64,000 nucleotides of DNA, from the NCBI GenBank assembly GCA_047633175.1, contig JBLIEQ010000011.1:53014-117013 (forward strand), written 5' to 3'. Positions 35,804-43,404 of the stretch are shown here, piece after piece. The notes beneath the pieces were generated by a model. That model saw nothing but the letters and a program-made list of their open reading frames with translations. It did not search any database and was not told where the DNA came from. A program made the position numbers and the translations under genes. The first letter of the stretch is position 1. Each line of letters starts with the position of its first letter. The DNA is from Motiliproteus sp047633175. Its GTDB lineage: Bacteria > Pseudomonadota > Gammaproteobacteria > Pseudomonadales > Balneatricaceae.

Positions 35804-35914
35804 TCAAAAAATTCTGTTCCAGGCACCGTATCAAATTATTCACCTTATCGAAGGTTTCCTGGTACTCGGCATCGCCCTCAGAATCGGCAACGATGCCGCC
35901 TCCTGCCCAGCAGT
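35804..35914 (-). pseudogene. Diverged copy of the pabB 3' end
   Basis: Read on the minus strand this codes CWAGGGIVADSEGDAEYQ then ETFDKVNNLI.CLEQ.FL and a stop, the last 36 codons of PabB. By eye 101 of 112 bases match the intact pabB end (37503 on), and most changes are silent. It breaks off abruptly at CAGCAGT, where a dispersed GCTGGGATGTAATCCCAGC palindrome follows. Confidence 0.9.
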
Positions 35915-36143
35915 ACCCTAGGCTGGGATGTAATCCCAGCAACAGTAAAAGGGTAGCGTCCCCTTTTTTATAGTGGTATAAAAGAGACTTTACCCTTTGA
36001 TTTAATTAGGAAAAACTTTATTAGCTCCAGGCTTTTTTCTGCGAGGTAGCAATAGTTAGGTATACGAGGGGTCGCGCCCGTCCTCGGGGCTGCTTATCGC
36101 CCTCTAATAACTATCCCAGATAATAATAAAACGGAATTACACT

Positions 36144-37139
36144 ATGAAAATAATACGCATGCTCTTACCGAACCAGCAGTCCGTCGATTATTCACTGGAG
36201 GCGATGCTGCATCTGAACGCGGTACAGGGCGCCGCCTATTCCGTGGTGGATCTGGAAACGGGGCTTGTGGTTGAGCAGGCAGTGCTGACGCGACAGGCCG
36301 ATACCCTGGTGATCGAGATCGACGGTGAGCAGGTCGCCACCGTAGAGCAGTTTTATGCGCAAGGGATGGCCGCCAGCGTCGACACGGGCTCCCAGGCTCA
36401 GCAGATGGCAGCGAATGATGCCGTTGCAGAAAGCGCCGATCTGGTGTGGGAGCATGCCGCGGATGCGGGCGCCGTCGCCGATGGGGGATTCTTCTCCGCA
36501 CCGCTGCTCCTCTTTGGTGGGATAGCGGCAGGCGGTCTCTATAGCGTCAATAAAGATGATGCCGCCGCCGTTGTTATCCCATTATTGATCGATACCTCGG
36601 TCGTGGTCTTTGATCTGGTGGAAGGCGTCTCCTCGTCCCACAGCAACCGCACGTTCGATCCCAACGTCAAATACACGATCTACATCCGGGTGCAGACGGA
36701 TAGCCATGTATTGAGTACCGACGGAGCCGATGCGGATAGCGCCGCGGCGGATGCTGGGGCGACGTGGGCGATGTGGGTTGGGGTATCGCATTTAGGTGTG
36801 GACGACGCGGTGGTGTTGGTTGGCACTAGTTCGACCCCTGGCGATACGCCCCACAGTAATGTTGGGGCCGTCGTTACCCGCGATGGTTCGGCGGGTGGGA
36901 GTCGGTACGGGTGGCTCGGGTTTAATGGCCTGGCAGCCATCGTCAGTGAGTCTGGTATGTTTACGCGGGTTCGGGGGGGGGCAGCGGGCACCGTTGATTT
37001 GTGGGCCGGGGTCTCAGGCTCCGCGGCCACGGTTGGGTATTGGGCGGCTGTTCCCGCCGGTCAAGTCCAGACAGCAGGAACTTTTAACGCACTGAATACG
37101 ATGCCCGCGGGGATGCTGTCATCGCAGGGATTGGCATAG
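36144..37139 (+). CDS. Hypothetical protein with BapA/LapF-type N-terminal prefix
   Basis: A 331-residue protein. Residues 1-75 (YSVVDLETGLVVEQAVLT, LVIEIDGEQVATVEQFYAQG) resemble the prefix or retention domain found at the N-terminus of giant type I-secreted biofilm adhesins. Here, however, a hydrophobic Gly/Ala segment (APLLLFGGIAAGGLYSV, about 119-136) is followed by only one 180-residue domain of unknown type (IYIRVQTDSHVL, WAMWVGVSHLG, DLWAGVSGSAATVGYWAAVP) and no repeats, calcium motifs or secretion signal. It might be a truncated adhesin or a membrane-anchored single-domain surface protein. It lies alone between a pabB remnant and a MITE-like element. Confidence 0.7.
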   Translation: MKIIRMLLPNQQSVDYSLEAMLHLNAVQGAAYSVVDLETGLVVEQAVLTRQADTLVIEIDGEQVATVEQFYAQGMAASVDTGSQAQQMAANDAVAESADLVWEHAADAGAVADGGFFSAPLLLFGGIAAGGLYSVNKDDAAAVVIPLLIDTSVVVFDLVEGVSSSHSNRTFDPNVKYTIYIRVQTDSHVLSTDGADADSAAADAGATWAMWVGVSHLGVDDAVVLVGTSSTPGDTPHSNVGAVVTRDGSAGGSRYGWLGFNGLAAIVSESGMFTRVRGGAAGTVDLWAGVSGSAATVGYWAAVPAGQVQTAGTFNALNTMPAGMLSSQGLA

Positions 37140-37211
37140 CTATCAGGGTCGCTCGGGCAGGTACGCCTGAGCGCAACCATCGTTTCCAGCGTGTCATGGA
37201 ACCAAAGGGGT

Positions 37212-37444
37212 GAACCAAAGGGGTCAGAGACGTTGTTCTGGAACCAAAGGGGTCAGAGACGTTGTTCTGTATTATCCAGTGGCTCTGACATTCGCCCTAA
37301 ATCATCATAGACACCCATGTTGATTTGAGTTTTTAACGGCGCCAACTTACAAAGACATGTATGAAAGATCCCTTGATGTCGAATTCAACGTCTCTGACCC
37401 CATTGGTTGGATGTCGAATTCAACGTCTCTGACCCCATTGGTTG
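37212..37444. mobile_element. MITE-like element with tandem, inverted GGGGTCAGAGACGTTG ends, no transposase
   Basis: The left arm is two perfect 29-bp copies (37212-37240, 37241-37269) containing CCAAAGGGGTCAGAGACGTT. The right arm is two perfect 35-bp copies (37375-37409, 37410-37444) containing AACGTCTCTGACCCCATTGG, the inverse. The 105-base centre codes nothing. Such ends are typical of elements mobilised by REP-associated Y1 transposases (RAYT), none of which is present in the window. Confidence 0.7.
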
Positions 37445-37499
37445 GACCCCATTGGTTGGTTCCCATTGGTTCCCTTTGTCATTTCCCCTTTGTCATTAA

Positions 37500-39026
37500 T
37501 TATCTCAAAAAATGCTGCTCTAAACACTGGATCAAATTGTTCACCTTATCAAAGGTTTCCTGGTACTCGGCATCGCCTTCAGAATCGGCAACGATACCGC
37601 CTCCTGCCCAGCAGTGCAGCTGTCCTTGGGTGTTATCAGATACTGCGCCGGCTGCCCCGTCGTCTTGATCCCGGGTCGCGACCAGAGTACGGATGCAGAT
37701 ATTGCTGTCCATCTGACCGTTAAAACCGATATAGCCGATGCTGCCGCAGTAGGCCGAGCGCGGATGGGGTTCGAGTTCGGCGATGATCTGCATCGCCCTG
37801 ATCTTGGGCGCACCGGTAATGGATCCCCCTGGAAAACAGCTCTGCAACAGATCGATCACTTCGATAGGGTGGGCCAGCTGGCCGGTCACCGTGCTGACCA
37901 AGTGGTGGACGTTGGCATAGCTCTCGATCTTGAACAGTTCAGGCACCTTGACCGAACCGGTGATGCAGTTGCGGCCCAGGTCGTTGCGGAGCAGATCGAC
38001 AATCATCAGATTTTCGGCGCGGTCTTTAGGGCTGCAGCTTAGCTCTTGCCTGAGTTGCTGATCCTGACGCGGCGACGGGTGACGCGGGCGGGTTCCCTTG
38101 ATCGGACGGGTTTCGACCCGGCCGTCAGCGACCTGTAAGAAGCGCTCGGGAGACAAACTCAGCAGGCAGCCGCCGGGCGTTTCTATATAGGCGGAGAAGG
38201 GGGTGTTGGTCTGGCGGCGCAGCTGCAGATAGGCGCTCCAGGGATCGCCGCGATAGTCACAACTAAAGCGCTGGGCCAGGTTGACCTGATAGCAGTCTCC
38301 GGCATGGATGTAGTCGAGTACCTGTTGAAAGCGGGCCAGATAAGCGCTCTTGTCCAGGTTAGAGACGAAGGCGGACTCGAGGTTGAACGGGCCGGGCGGC
38401 GTAATACTGAAGCTCTCCTTAATGGCGAGCAGTTGCTGCTGTGTCAGGCTCTGGCTTACCAGGGTAGTCACTTGCAATTGATGATCGACGATAATCGCCC
38501 AGGGATAGATGCCGACCTGCATCTGTGGCAGGCTGTTATCCCGCTCAAGGCTGTTATCCCGCTCAAGGCTGCTGGCCTCGGCGGTCTGGCTGTCTACCGG
38601 CTCAAGGCTGTCTACCGGCTCAAGGCTGTTAACCAGCTCAAGGCTGTTAAGCGGGTTAGAGTCGCTCTCAAGATCATAACTGAAATACCCCAGCGCGCCG
38701 CCGCAGAACGGAAGATCTGGAGTGGGTATGCCATTAAATCCCTGTTGGAGCAGGATCTGCCGAAGCGCGGCCAGCGGCCTGCTGTCGAGTAACTCGCAGC
38801 GGCCATCGCGCCGGGTCAGACGGGTCTGGCCGTTATTCTGGGGCCCTTTATTATGGGACAACAGCAACTCAGGATCGGCGCAGAGGATATCGAAGCGACC
38901 AAAGGTGCCGCCGAACTGGCTGCTGTCGAGGAATACGGGGAAGGGCTGCGAGCGTATCGATTCAAACAGCGGTACGCTGTCTGAGTTGTAGCGCAGTTCT
39001 AGCCGGTTTAGATGGGTTGGTGGCAA
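37500..39026 (-). CDS. pabB: Aminodeoxychorismate synthase component I
   Basis: A 508-residue chorismate-binding enzyme. Conserved blocks: QVNLAQRFSCDYRGD, LSLSPERFLQ, ETRPIKGTRPRHPSP (active-site Lys region), AENLMIVDLLRNDLGR, PGGSITGAPKIRAMQII and AGGGIVADSEGDAEYQET. It makes 4-amino-4-deoxychorismate for folate. The N-terminal domain carries an unusual stretch of six-residue repeats (LERDNS, LEPVDS types, about residues 120-165) encoded by an 18-bp tandem repeat. In Pseudomonas pabB follows thrH directly; here 10 kb separates them. Confidence 0.95.
   Translation of the reverse strand: MPPTHLNRLELRYNSDSVPLFESIRSQPFPVFLDSSQFGGTFGRFDILCADPELLLSHNKGPQNNGQTRLTRRDGRCELLDSRPLAALRQILLQQGFNGIPTPDLPFCGGALGYFSYDLESDSNPLNSLELVNSLEPVDSLEPVDSQTAEASSLERDNSLERDNSLPQMQVGIYPWAIIVDHQLQVTTLVSQSLTQQQLLAIKESFSITPPGPFNLESAFVSNLDKSAYLARFQQVLDYIHAGDCYQVNLAQRFSCDYRGDPWSAYLQLRRQTNTPFSAYIETPGGCLLSLSPERFLQVADGRVETRPIKGTRPRHPSPRQDQQLRQELSCSPKDRAENLMIVDLLRNDLGRNCITGSVKVPELFKIESYANVHHLVSTVTGQLAHPIEVIDLLQSCFPGGSITGAPKIRAMQIIAELEPHPRSAYCGSIGYIGFNGQMDSNICIRTLVATRDQDDGAAGAVSDNTQGQLHCWAGGGIVADSEGDAEYQETFDKVNNLIQCLEQHFLR
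38530..38655 (-). repeat. In-frame 18-bp tandem repeat inside pabB
   Basis: Units such as GGCTGTTATCCCGCTCAA (twice in a row), GGCTGTCTACCGGCTCAA (twice in a row) and GGCTGTTAACCAGCTCAA encode hexapeptides SLERDN, SLEPVD, SLELVN. About seven units are seen, some identical, interrupted by TAEAS. Confidence 0.9.
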
Positions 39027-39191
39027 AGCAGGATTCCCGTAGGGTGGGGGTGGTTACATAGATCCGGTTATCTGCGGCATCCTTAGTCTGTAATACTAAA
39101 GGATCGGTATTATACGCTGCGCAGAGGTCAAGCTCCATCTGTTGCGGATCTTCACCCGGGATCAGCGGTACAATCGACTGGCGTATTCTAC

Positions 39192-39221
39192 CTTCTTGTT
39201 TTTAAACTTCTTGTTTTTAAA
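39192..39221 (+). repeat. Perfect 15-bp tandem duplication before the alpha/beta hydrolase
   Basis: CTTCTTGTTTTTAAA occurs twice without a gap, 20 bases upstream of the hydrolase start codon at 39241. Confidence 0.85.
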
Positions 39222-39240
39222 CCATCAGTGCGCGGAGATT

Positions 39241-40113
39241 ATGAAATCACATTTTTTGATCCACACGGACGTCCTCGAAACGGCTGATCAGCGCATCAGC
39301 TACAGGCTCTACCGGAATAAATATTCCGAGCAGGGTCGACGCTTGCTGCTATTGCACGGGGCCGGGGTGGCGGGCGAGGACAGCTGGGCGCATCTGCTGA
39401 ACAGCCTCCAGGGTTGGCATGAGGTGTTGGTGCCGGATCTGCGGGGGATGGGCGAGACGGTTGACCTGGATGCCAGCGAGCGAGGATATAGCGTCGAGGA
39501 GGTGGTCGGCGATCAGATCAGTCTGCTGGATCACCTGGGGTGGTGGGCGTTTGATCTGGGTGGCTATTCGTTCGGTGGTCTGGTCGGCATGCTGTTAAAG
39601 CAACGGTTGCCGCATCGGGTGCATAAACAGTATCTGCTCGAATCAGCCCTGGTCGATCGCAGTGCGCTCGACGAGGTGATTGCTAACCGGCAGCGCTATA
39701 GCGAGATCGCGAAGCTATTGCGTGAGTGCGACGATCCTGCGATCAGTGTGATGGCGTTTTTGCAAACGGTCGCGCCTAATCGAATAGCCTCACCGCGTGG
39801 AGACGCGCTCTCGATTGCCCGGTTAGGCTATCGACCCTTGGGATTCGCCAATGCCCTGGATGCGGTGACGGATGCGGGCCGGCGACTCGACCGGTCGCGA
39901 CTGTTTTTCGATCAGGGCGATGTCAGTAGCTTTGTCGGCAGCCGCAGCATCGAGTCGATGCACCTGCTTAATAAGCAGCTGGTCGAGCAGCTGGATCGCT
40001 GGCATTACCATCCGGTGCGCGGTTGTGACCATAGCCTGCCGTTTCAAAAGCCGCGCCAGATCGCTCGGCAGATGGATCTTGATCTGGCGCGTTACCTTAG
40101 CCGCGGCTCCTAA
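39241..40113 (+). CDS. Alpha/beta hydrolase
   Basis: A 290-residue hydrolase. The oxyanion HGAG motif (LLLLHGAGVAG), nucleophile Ser in GGYSFGG at about residue 113 and terminal catalytic His in RGCDHSLPFQ are visible. I start at the ATG at 39241 with GGAG eight bases upstream; the in-frame sequence before it runs through a tandem duplication and is unlikely to be coding. Substrate unknown. Divergent from pabB; ends with a strong terminator. Confidence 0.88.
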   Translation: MKSHFLIHTDVLETADQRISYRLYRNKYSEQGRRLLLLHGAGVAGEDSWAHLLNSLQGWHEVLVPDLRGMGETVDLDASERGYSVEEVVGDQISLLDHLGWWAFDLGGYSFGGLVGMLLKQRLPHRVHKQYLLESALVDRSALDEVIANRQRYSEIAKLLRECDDPAISVMAFLQTVAPNRIASPRGDALSIARLGYRPLGFANALDAVTDAGRRLDRSRLFFDQGDVSSFVGSRSIESMHLLNKQLVEQLDRWHYHPVRGCDHSLPFQKPRQIARQMDLDLARYLSRGS

Positions 40114-40160
40114 CCGCGGCACCTGAACCACGTCACCTAAACAGAGAGCTACCTTCTTAG

Positions 40161-40185
40161 CGGCGCATTCTGCGCCGTTTTTTTT
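40161..40185 (+). terminator. Rho-independent terminator after the alpha/beta hydrolase
   Basis: CGGCGCA and TGCGCCG pair over a TTC loop (40161-40177), followed by eight T residues. Confidence 0.92.
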
Positions 40186-40309
40186 GCTCTTTTCGCGCTT
40201 ATCCTGATTGAGTCCATACCCCTATACTTTTGTATTGTGTAGACAGTCTGGGCCTGTTTTACGGTTGACTGGGGTTTTTACGGCGAGTATCGTGGGGCTA
40301 TCTGCCAAC

Positions 40310-40321
40310 ATTGTCGACAAT
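40310..40321. promoter_or_regulatory. Palindromic operator ATTGTCGACAAT of the methylcitrate operon
   Basis: A perfect 12-bp palindrome three bases before the GntR-type regulator ATG, in the place where a ribosome site would be. A looser copy, ATTGTGTAGACAGT, lies at 40234-40247. GntR/FCD regulators bind such TTGTCNACAA sites, so this is probably the self-regulation site of the regulator. Confidence 0.65.
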
Positions 40322-40324
40322 CTT

Positions 40325-41029
40325 ATGAACAAAGTCATTCAGCTTACAGCCTTGCAGCTTGCCGAACCGGAGTACCGAACCCTGGCCGACCGGGTCTGCC
40401 ACGAGATCGTGACAGCCATCGTTAAGGGTGATATTCCTCCGGGTCATAAGATCAGCGAGCCGGAACTGGCGCGTACCTATGGCATCAGTCGGGGTCCTCT
40501 GCGTGAAGCGATTCGACGCTTGGAAGGGTTGCGGCTGGTGGTGCGAATTCCGCATGTGGGTGCCCGGGTTGTGTCTTTGTCGTCCAGGGAGTTGATCGAG
40601 ATCTACCATGTCCGCGAGGCGATGGAGGGCATGGCGTGTCGTCTGGCCGCAGAGCATATGACGGATGCCGAGATTCAGAGTTTGCGCGAGCTGCTCGATC
40701 AGCATGAACTCAGTATGGAGCAGAGCGAGGGTCGCTCTTACTTCCAGAAAGAGGGTGATCTGGATTTTCACTACAGGATCGTTCAAGGCAGTAAAAACAA
40801 CAAGTTGAAAGAGTTGCTCGGTGGCGAGCTGTACCATCTGGTACGGATGTACCGCTACCAGTTCAGCCTCTCCAGCTCGCGTCCGGTCAGGGCGTTGGCC
40901 GAGCACCGGCATATCGTCGATGCGATCGGGCATCGCGACGGTGAACTGGCGGAGATGCTGATGCGGCGCCATATCAGCGCTTCACGGAAAAATATCGAAC
41001 AGAAATTAAAGCTTCAAACAGAGCAGTAA
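40325..41029 (+). CDS. GntR-family (FCD) regulator of the methylcitrate cycle
   Basis: A 234-residue regulator: winged helix (HKISEPELARTYGISRGPLREAIRRLEGLRLVV) and FCD effector domain (YHVREAMEGMACRLAAEHM, metal-binding His/Asp residues in DLDFHYRIV). I start at ATG 40325, giving MNKVIQLTALQL; a longer frame begins in non-conserved sequence. It is 60 bases upstream of prpB and faces the same way, so it likely represses the prp operon and itself. Functionally equivalent to GntR-type propionate regulators of Pseudomonas/Shewanella (recall, not checked). A CAGAGCAGTAAC tandem repeat covers its stop codon. Confidence 0.88.
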   Translation: MNKVIQLTALQLAEPEYRTLADRVCHEIVTAIVKGDIPPGHKISEPELARTYGISRGPLREAIRRLEGLRLVVRIPHVGARVVSLSSRELIEIYHVREAMEGMACRLAAEHMTDAEIQSLRELLDQHELSMEQSEGRSYFQKEGDLDFHYRIVQGSKNNKLKELLGGELYHLVRMYRYQFSLSSSRPVRALAEHRHIVDAIGHRDGELAEMLMRRHISASRKNIEQKLKLQTEQ

Positions 41030-41089
41030 CCAGAGTAGTACCAGAGCAGTAACGACACTGCTCCGTATGACAACAGAAGAGGATATGTC

Positions 41090-41983
41090 ATGACCCAAAC
41101 ACTGACTGCAGGCGGACGCTTCCGTAAGGCACTGGCTGAAAACAGCCCGCTGCAAATTGTAGGTACGACCAACGCCTATCACGCCATGATGGCAGAACGT
41201 GTGGGTCACCAGGCGATCTACCTGTCCGGCGGCGGCGTCGCTAACCACTCTTACGGGCTGCCCGATCTGGGTATGACCTCGTGCAACGATGTGCTCGAAG
41301 ATGTGCGTCGGATCAGCAGCGCGGTGCAAACGCCGCTGATGGTCGATATCGATACCGGTTGGGGTGGGGCGTTCAATATTCAGCGTACCGTTAAAGAGAT
41401 GATCAAGGCGGGCGCGGCAGCGTGCCATATCGAAGACCAGGTGGCTCAGAAGCGCTGTGGTCACCGTCCGAACAAAGAGATTGTCTCTAAGGGCGAGATG
41501 GCAGACCGTGTTAAAGCGGCTGCCGATGGCAAGACCGATGCTGCATTCTTCCTGATCGCCCGCACCGATGCCTTTCAGATGGAAGGTCTGGACGCGGCGG
41601 TTGAGCGTGCCCTGGCCTGTGTCGAAGCGGGTGCCGACGGCATCTTCGCCGAAGCGGTACACACCCTGGAAGATTACAAGGCCTTCAGTGCAGCCATCGG
41701 TGATGTGCCGCTGCTGGCCAATATCACCGAGTTTGGTGCTACCCCGCTGTTTAATAAGCAGGAGCTGGGCGATGTCGGTTGCGCCATGGTGCTCTATCCG
41801 TTGAGCGCCTTCCGTGCGGCCAACAAGGCCGCCCTGGCGGTCTACGAAAATATCCTGCAGAAGGGTGACCAGAAAGACGTTATCGATACGATGCAGACGC
41901 GGATGGAGCTTTACGATTTCCTCAACTACCACGACTTCGAGCGCAAGCTGGATGCGCTCTTTGCCGAAGGCAAGAATAAGTAA
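41090..41983 (+). CDS. prpB: Methylisocitrate lyase
   Basis: A 297-residue isocitrate lyase-family enzyme with KRCGHRPNK (active-site Cys), DIDTGWGGAFNI and CHIEDQVAQ. It splits 2-methylisocitrate to pyruvate and succinate, the last step of the methylcitrate cycle for propionyl-CoA. First enzyme gene of the operon, with GAAGAGGA upstream of the ATG. Confidence 0.96.
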   Translation: MTQTLTAGGRFRKALAENSPLQIVGTTNAYHAMMAERVGHQAIYLSGGGVANHSYGLPDLGMTSCNDVLEDVRRISSAVQTPLMVDIDTGWGGAFNIQRTVKEMIKAGAAACHIEDQVAQKRCGHRPNKEIVSKGEMADRVKAAADGKTDAAFFLIARTDAFQMEGLDAAVERALACVEAGADGIFAEAVHTLEDYKAFSAAIGDVPLLANITEFGATPLFNKQELGDVGCAMVLYPLSAFRAANKAALAVYENILQKGDQKDVIDTMQTRMELYDFLNYHDFERKLDALFAEGKNK

Positions 41984-42021
41984 GGATGCGATTATCCGTC
42001 GTCAGCGCTGAACAGCTTCAC

Positions 42022-42138
42022 GCAGGGAATCCCCTGCAGCCTAAGCTATTAAGAATAGGTTGAGTAGTGATGACCTACGCGAGTCGGTCATCATCCATCA
42101 GCGCTGTACAGGTTAGCGTAGGGGTTCTTCGAGCCCCT
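42022..42138 (+). other. Three stem-loops between prpB and prpC
   Basis: GCAGGG/CCCTGC at 42022-42037, GATGACC/GGTCATC at 42069-42092 and AGGGG/CCCCT at 42120-42138. CAGCGCTG occurs before the first and third. None is followed by a T-run, so they are more likely mRNA processing or stability elements than terminators. Confidence 0.55.
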
Positions 42139-42175
42139 GCAGAGTACGCTTTAAATAGATAGAAAGGAGAGAGTT

Positions 42176-43306
42176 ATGGCCGAAGCTAAGAAACAGAGTG
42201 GGGCGGGGCTGCGTGGTCAATCCGCAGGATCGACCGCACTGTGCACCGTGGGCAAGACCGGTGCAGGTCTGACCTACCGTGGCTACGACATGGTCGAACT
42301 GGCCGAGAAGGCCGGCTTTGAAGAGGTGGCGTATCTGCTGCTGAAGGGCAAGCTGCCTAACCAGGCAGAACTCGATGCTTATATTGCCAAACTAAAAACC
42401 CTGCGCGGCCTGCCTCAGGCGCTGAAAACCGTGCTGGAGCAGATCCCGGCCTCCGCCCATCCGATGGATGTGATGCGTACCGGCTGTTCGATGCTGGGTA
42501 ACCTGGAGACCGAGATGGACTTCAGCGAACAGCAGGACCAAGCGGATCGCATGCTGGCGGTATTCCCGTCGATCATCATCTACTGGTATCGCTTCAGCCA
42601 TGACGGCGTGCGGATCGAGACCGAGACCGACGATGATTCTATCGGCGCGCACTTCCTGCATCTGCTTAAGGGTAAGAAGCCCAACGCGCTGCATGCCAAG
42701 GTGATGAACCGCTCGTTGATCCTGTATGCCGAGCATGAGTTCAACGCCTCGACCTTCGCCGGTCGGGTCTGTGCCTCGACATTGTCCGATATCCACTCCG
42801 TGGTGACCGCAGCCATAGGTACCCTGCGTGGGCCGCTGCATGGCGGCGCCAACGAGGCGGCGATGGATATGATCGAGAACTGGACCTCCCCCGACGACGC
42901 CGAGCGTGAGTTGCTGGGCAAGTTGGCGCGTAAAGAGAAGGTCATGGGCTTCGGTCACGCGGTCTACAGCGACTCCGATCCGCGTAATGCCGTGATCAAG
43001 AAGTGCGCTGAGGAGCTGGCCCGGGATGTCGGTGATGAGGTGCTGTACCCGGTCTCGGTCCGCTGTGAAGAGGTGATGTGGCGCGAGAAGAAGCTGTTCT
43101 GCAATGCCGACTTCTTCCACGCCTCCGCGTACCACTTTATGGGGATTCCGACCAAGCTCTTTACCCCGATCTTCGTCTGCTCGCGCCTGACTGGTTGGGC
43201 CGCACATGCCTTCGAGCAGCGTGCCGACAACCGTATCATCCGCCCCAGCGCGGACTACACCGGCCCGGACAGCAGCCAGTGGGTCGCTATCGAAGACCGC
43301 GCTTAA
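42176..43306 (+). CDS. prpC: 2-methylcitrate synthase
   Basis: A 376-residue citrate synthase-family enzyme: TYRGYDMVELAEKAGFEEVAYLLL at the start, the catalytic His in GPLHGGANE, and MGFGHAVYSDSDPRN with the second His; the catalytic Asp lies in FCNADFFHASAY. It joins propionyl-CoA and oxaloacetate. AAAGGAGAG precedes the ATG. Followed by a hairpin terminator before acnD. Confidence 0.96.
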   Translation: MAEAKKQSGAGLRGQSAGSTALCTVGKTGAGLTYRGYDMVELAEKAGFEEVAYLLLKGKLPNQAELDAYIAKLKTLRGLPQALKTVLEQIPASAHPMDVMRTGCSMLGNLETEMDFSEQQDQADRMLAVFPSIIIYWYRFSHDGVRIETETDDDSIGAHFLHLLKGKKPNALHAKVMNRSLILYAEHEFNASTFAGRVCASTLSDIHSVVTAAIGTLRGPLHGGANEAAMDMIENWTSPDDAERELLGKLARKEKVMGFGHAVYSDSDPRNAVIKKCAEELARDVGDEVLYPVSVRCEEVMWREKKLFCNADFFHASAYHFMGIPTKLFTPIFVCSRLTGWAAHAFEQRADNRIIRPSADYTGPDSSQWVAIEDRA

Positions 43307-43334
43307 GCGGCTCTTGATCACGTACTAGAAAAAG

Positions 43335-43380
43335 CGGAGTCTCGCGCTGTTGTTAACATCAGAGCGACTCCGTTTTTTTT
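43335..43380 (+). terminator. Hairpin with T-run between prpC and acnD
   Basis: CGGAGTC pairs with GACTCCG (43335-43372), followed by eight T residues. It could reduce transcription into acnD or act as attenuator within the operon. Confidence 0.8.
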
Positions 43381-43404
43381 GAACCTTATTCGAGGATTCA
43401 GACG

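Noticed and set aside
37212..37444. Tandem 29-bp and 35-bp repeats as a CRISPR array
   Set aside because: The copies are directly adjacent without unique spacers, only two per side, and the two sides are inverted; no cas gene is near.
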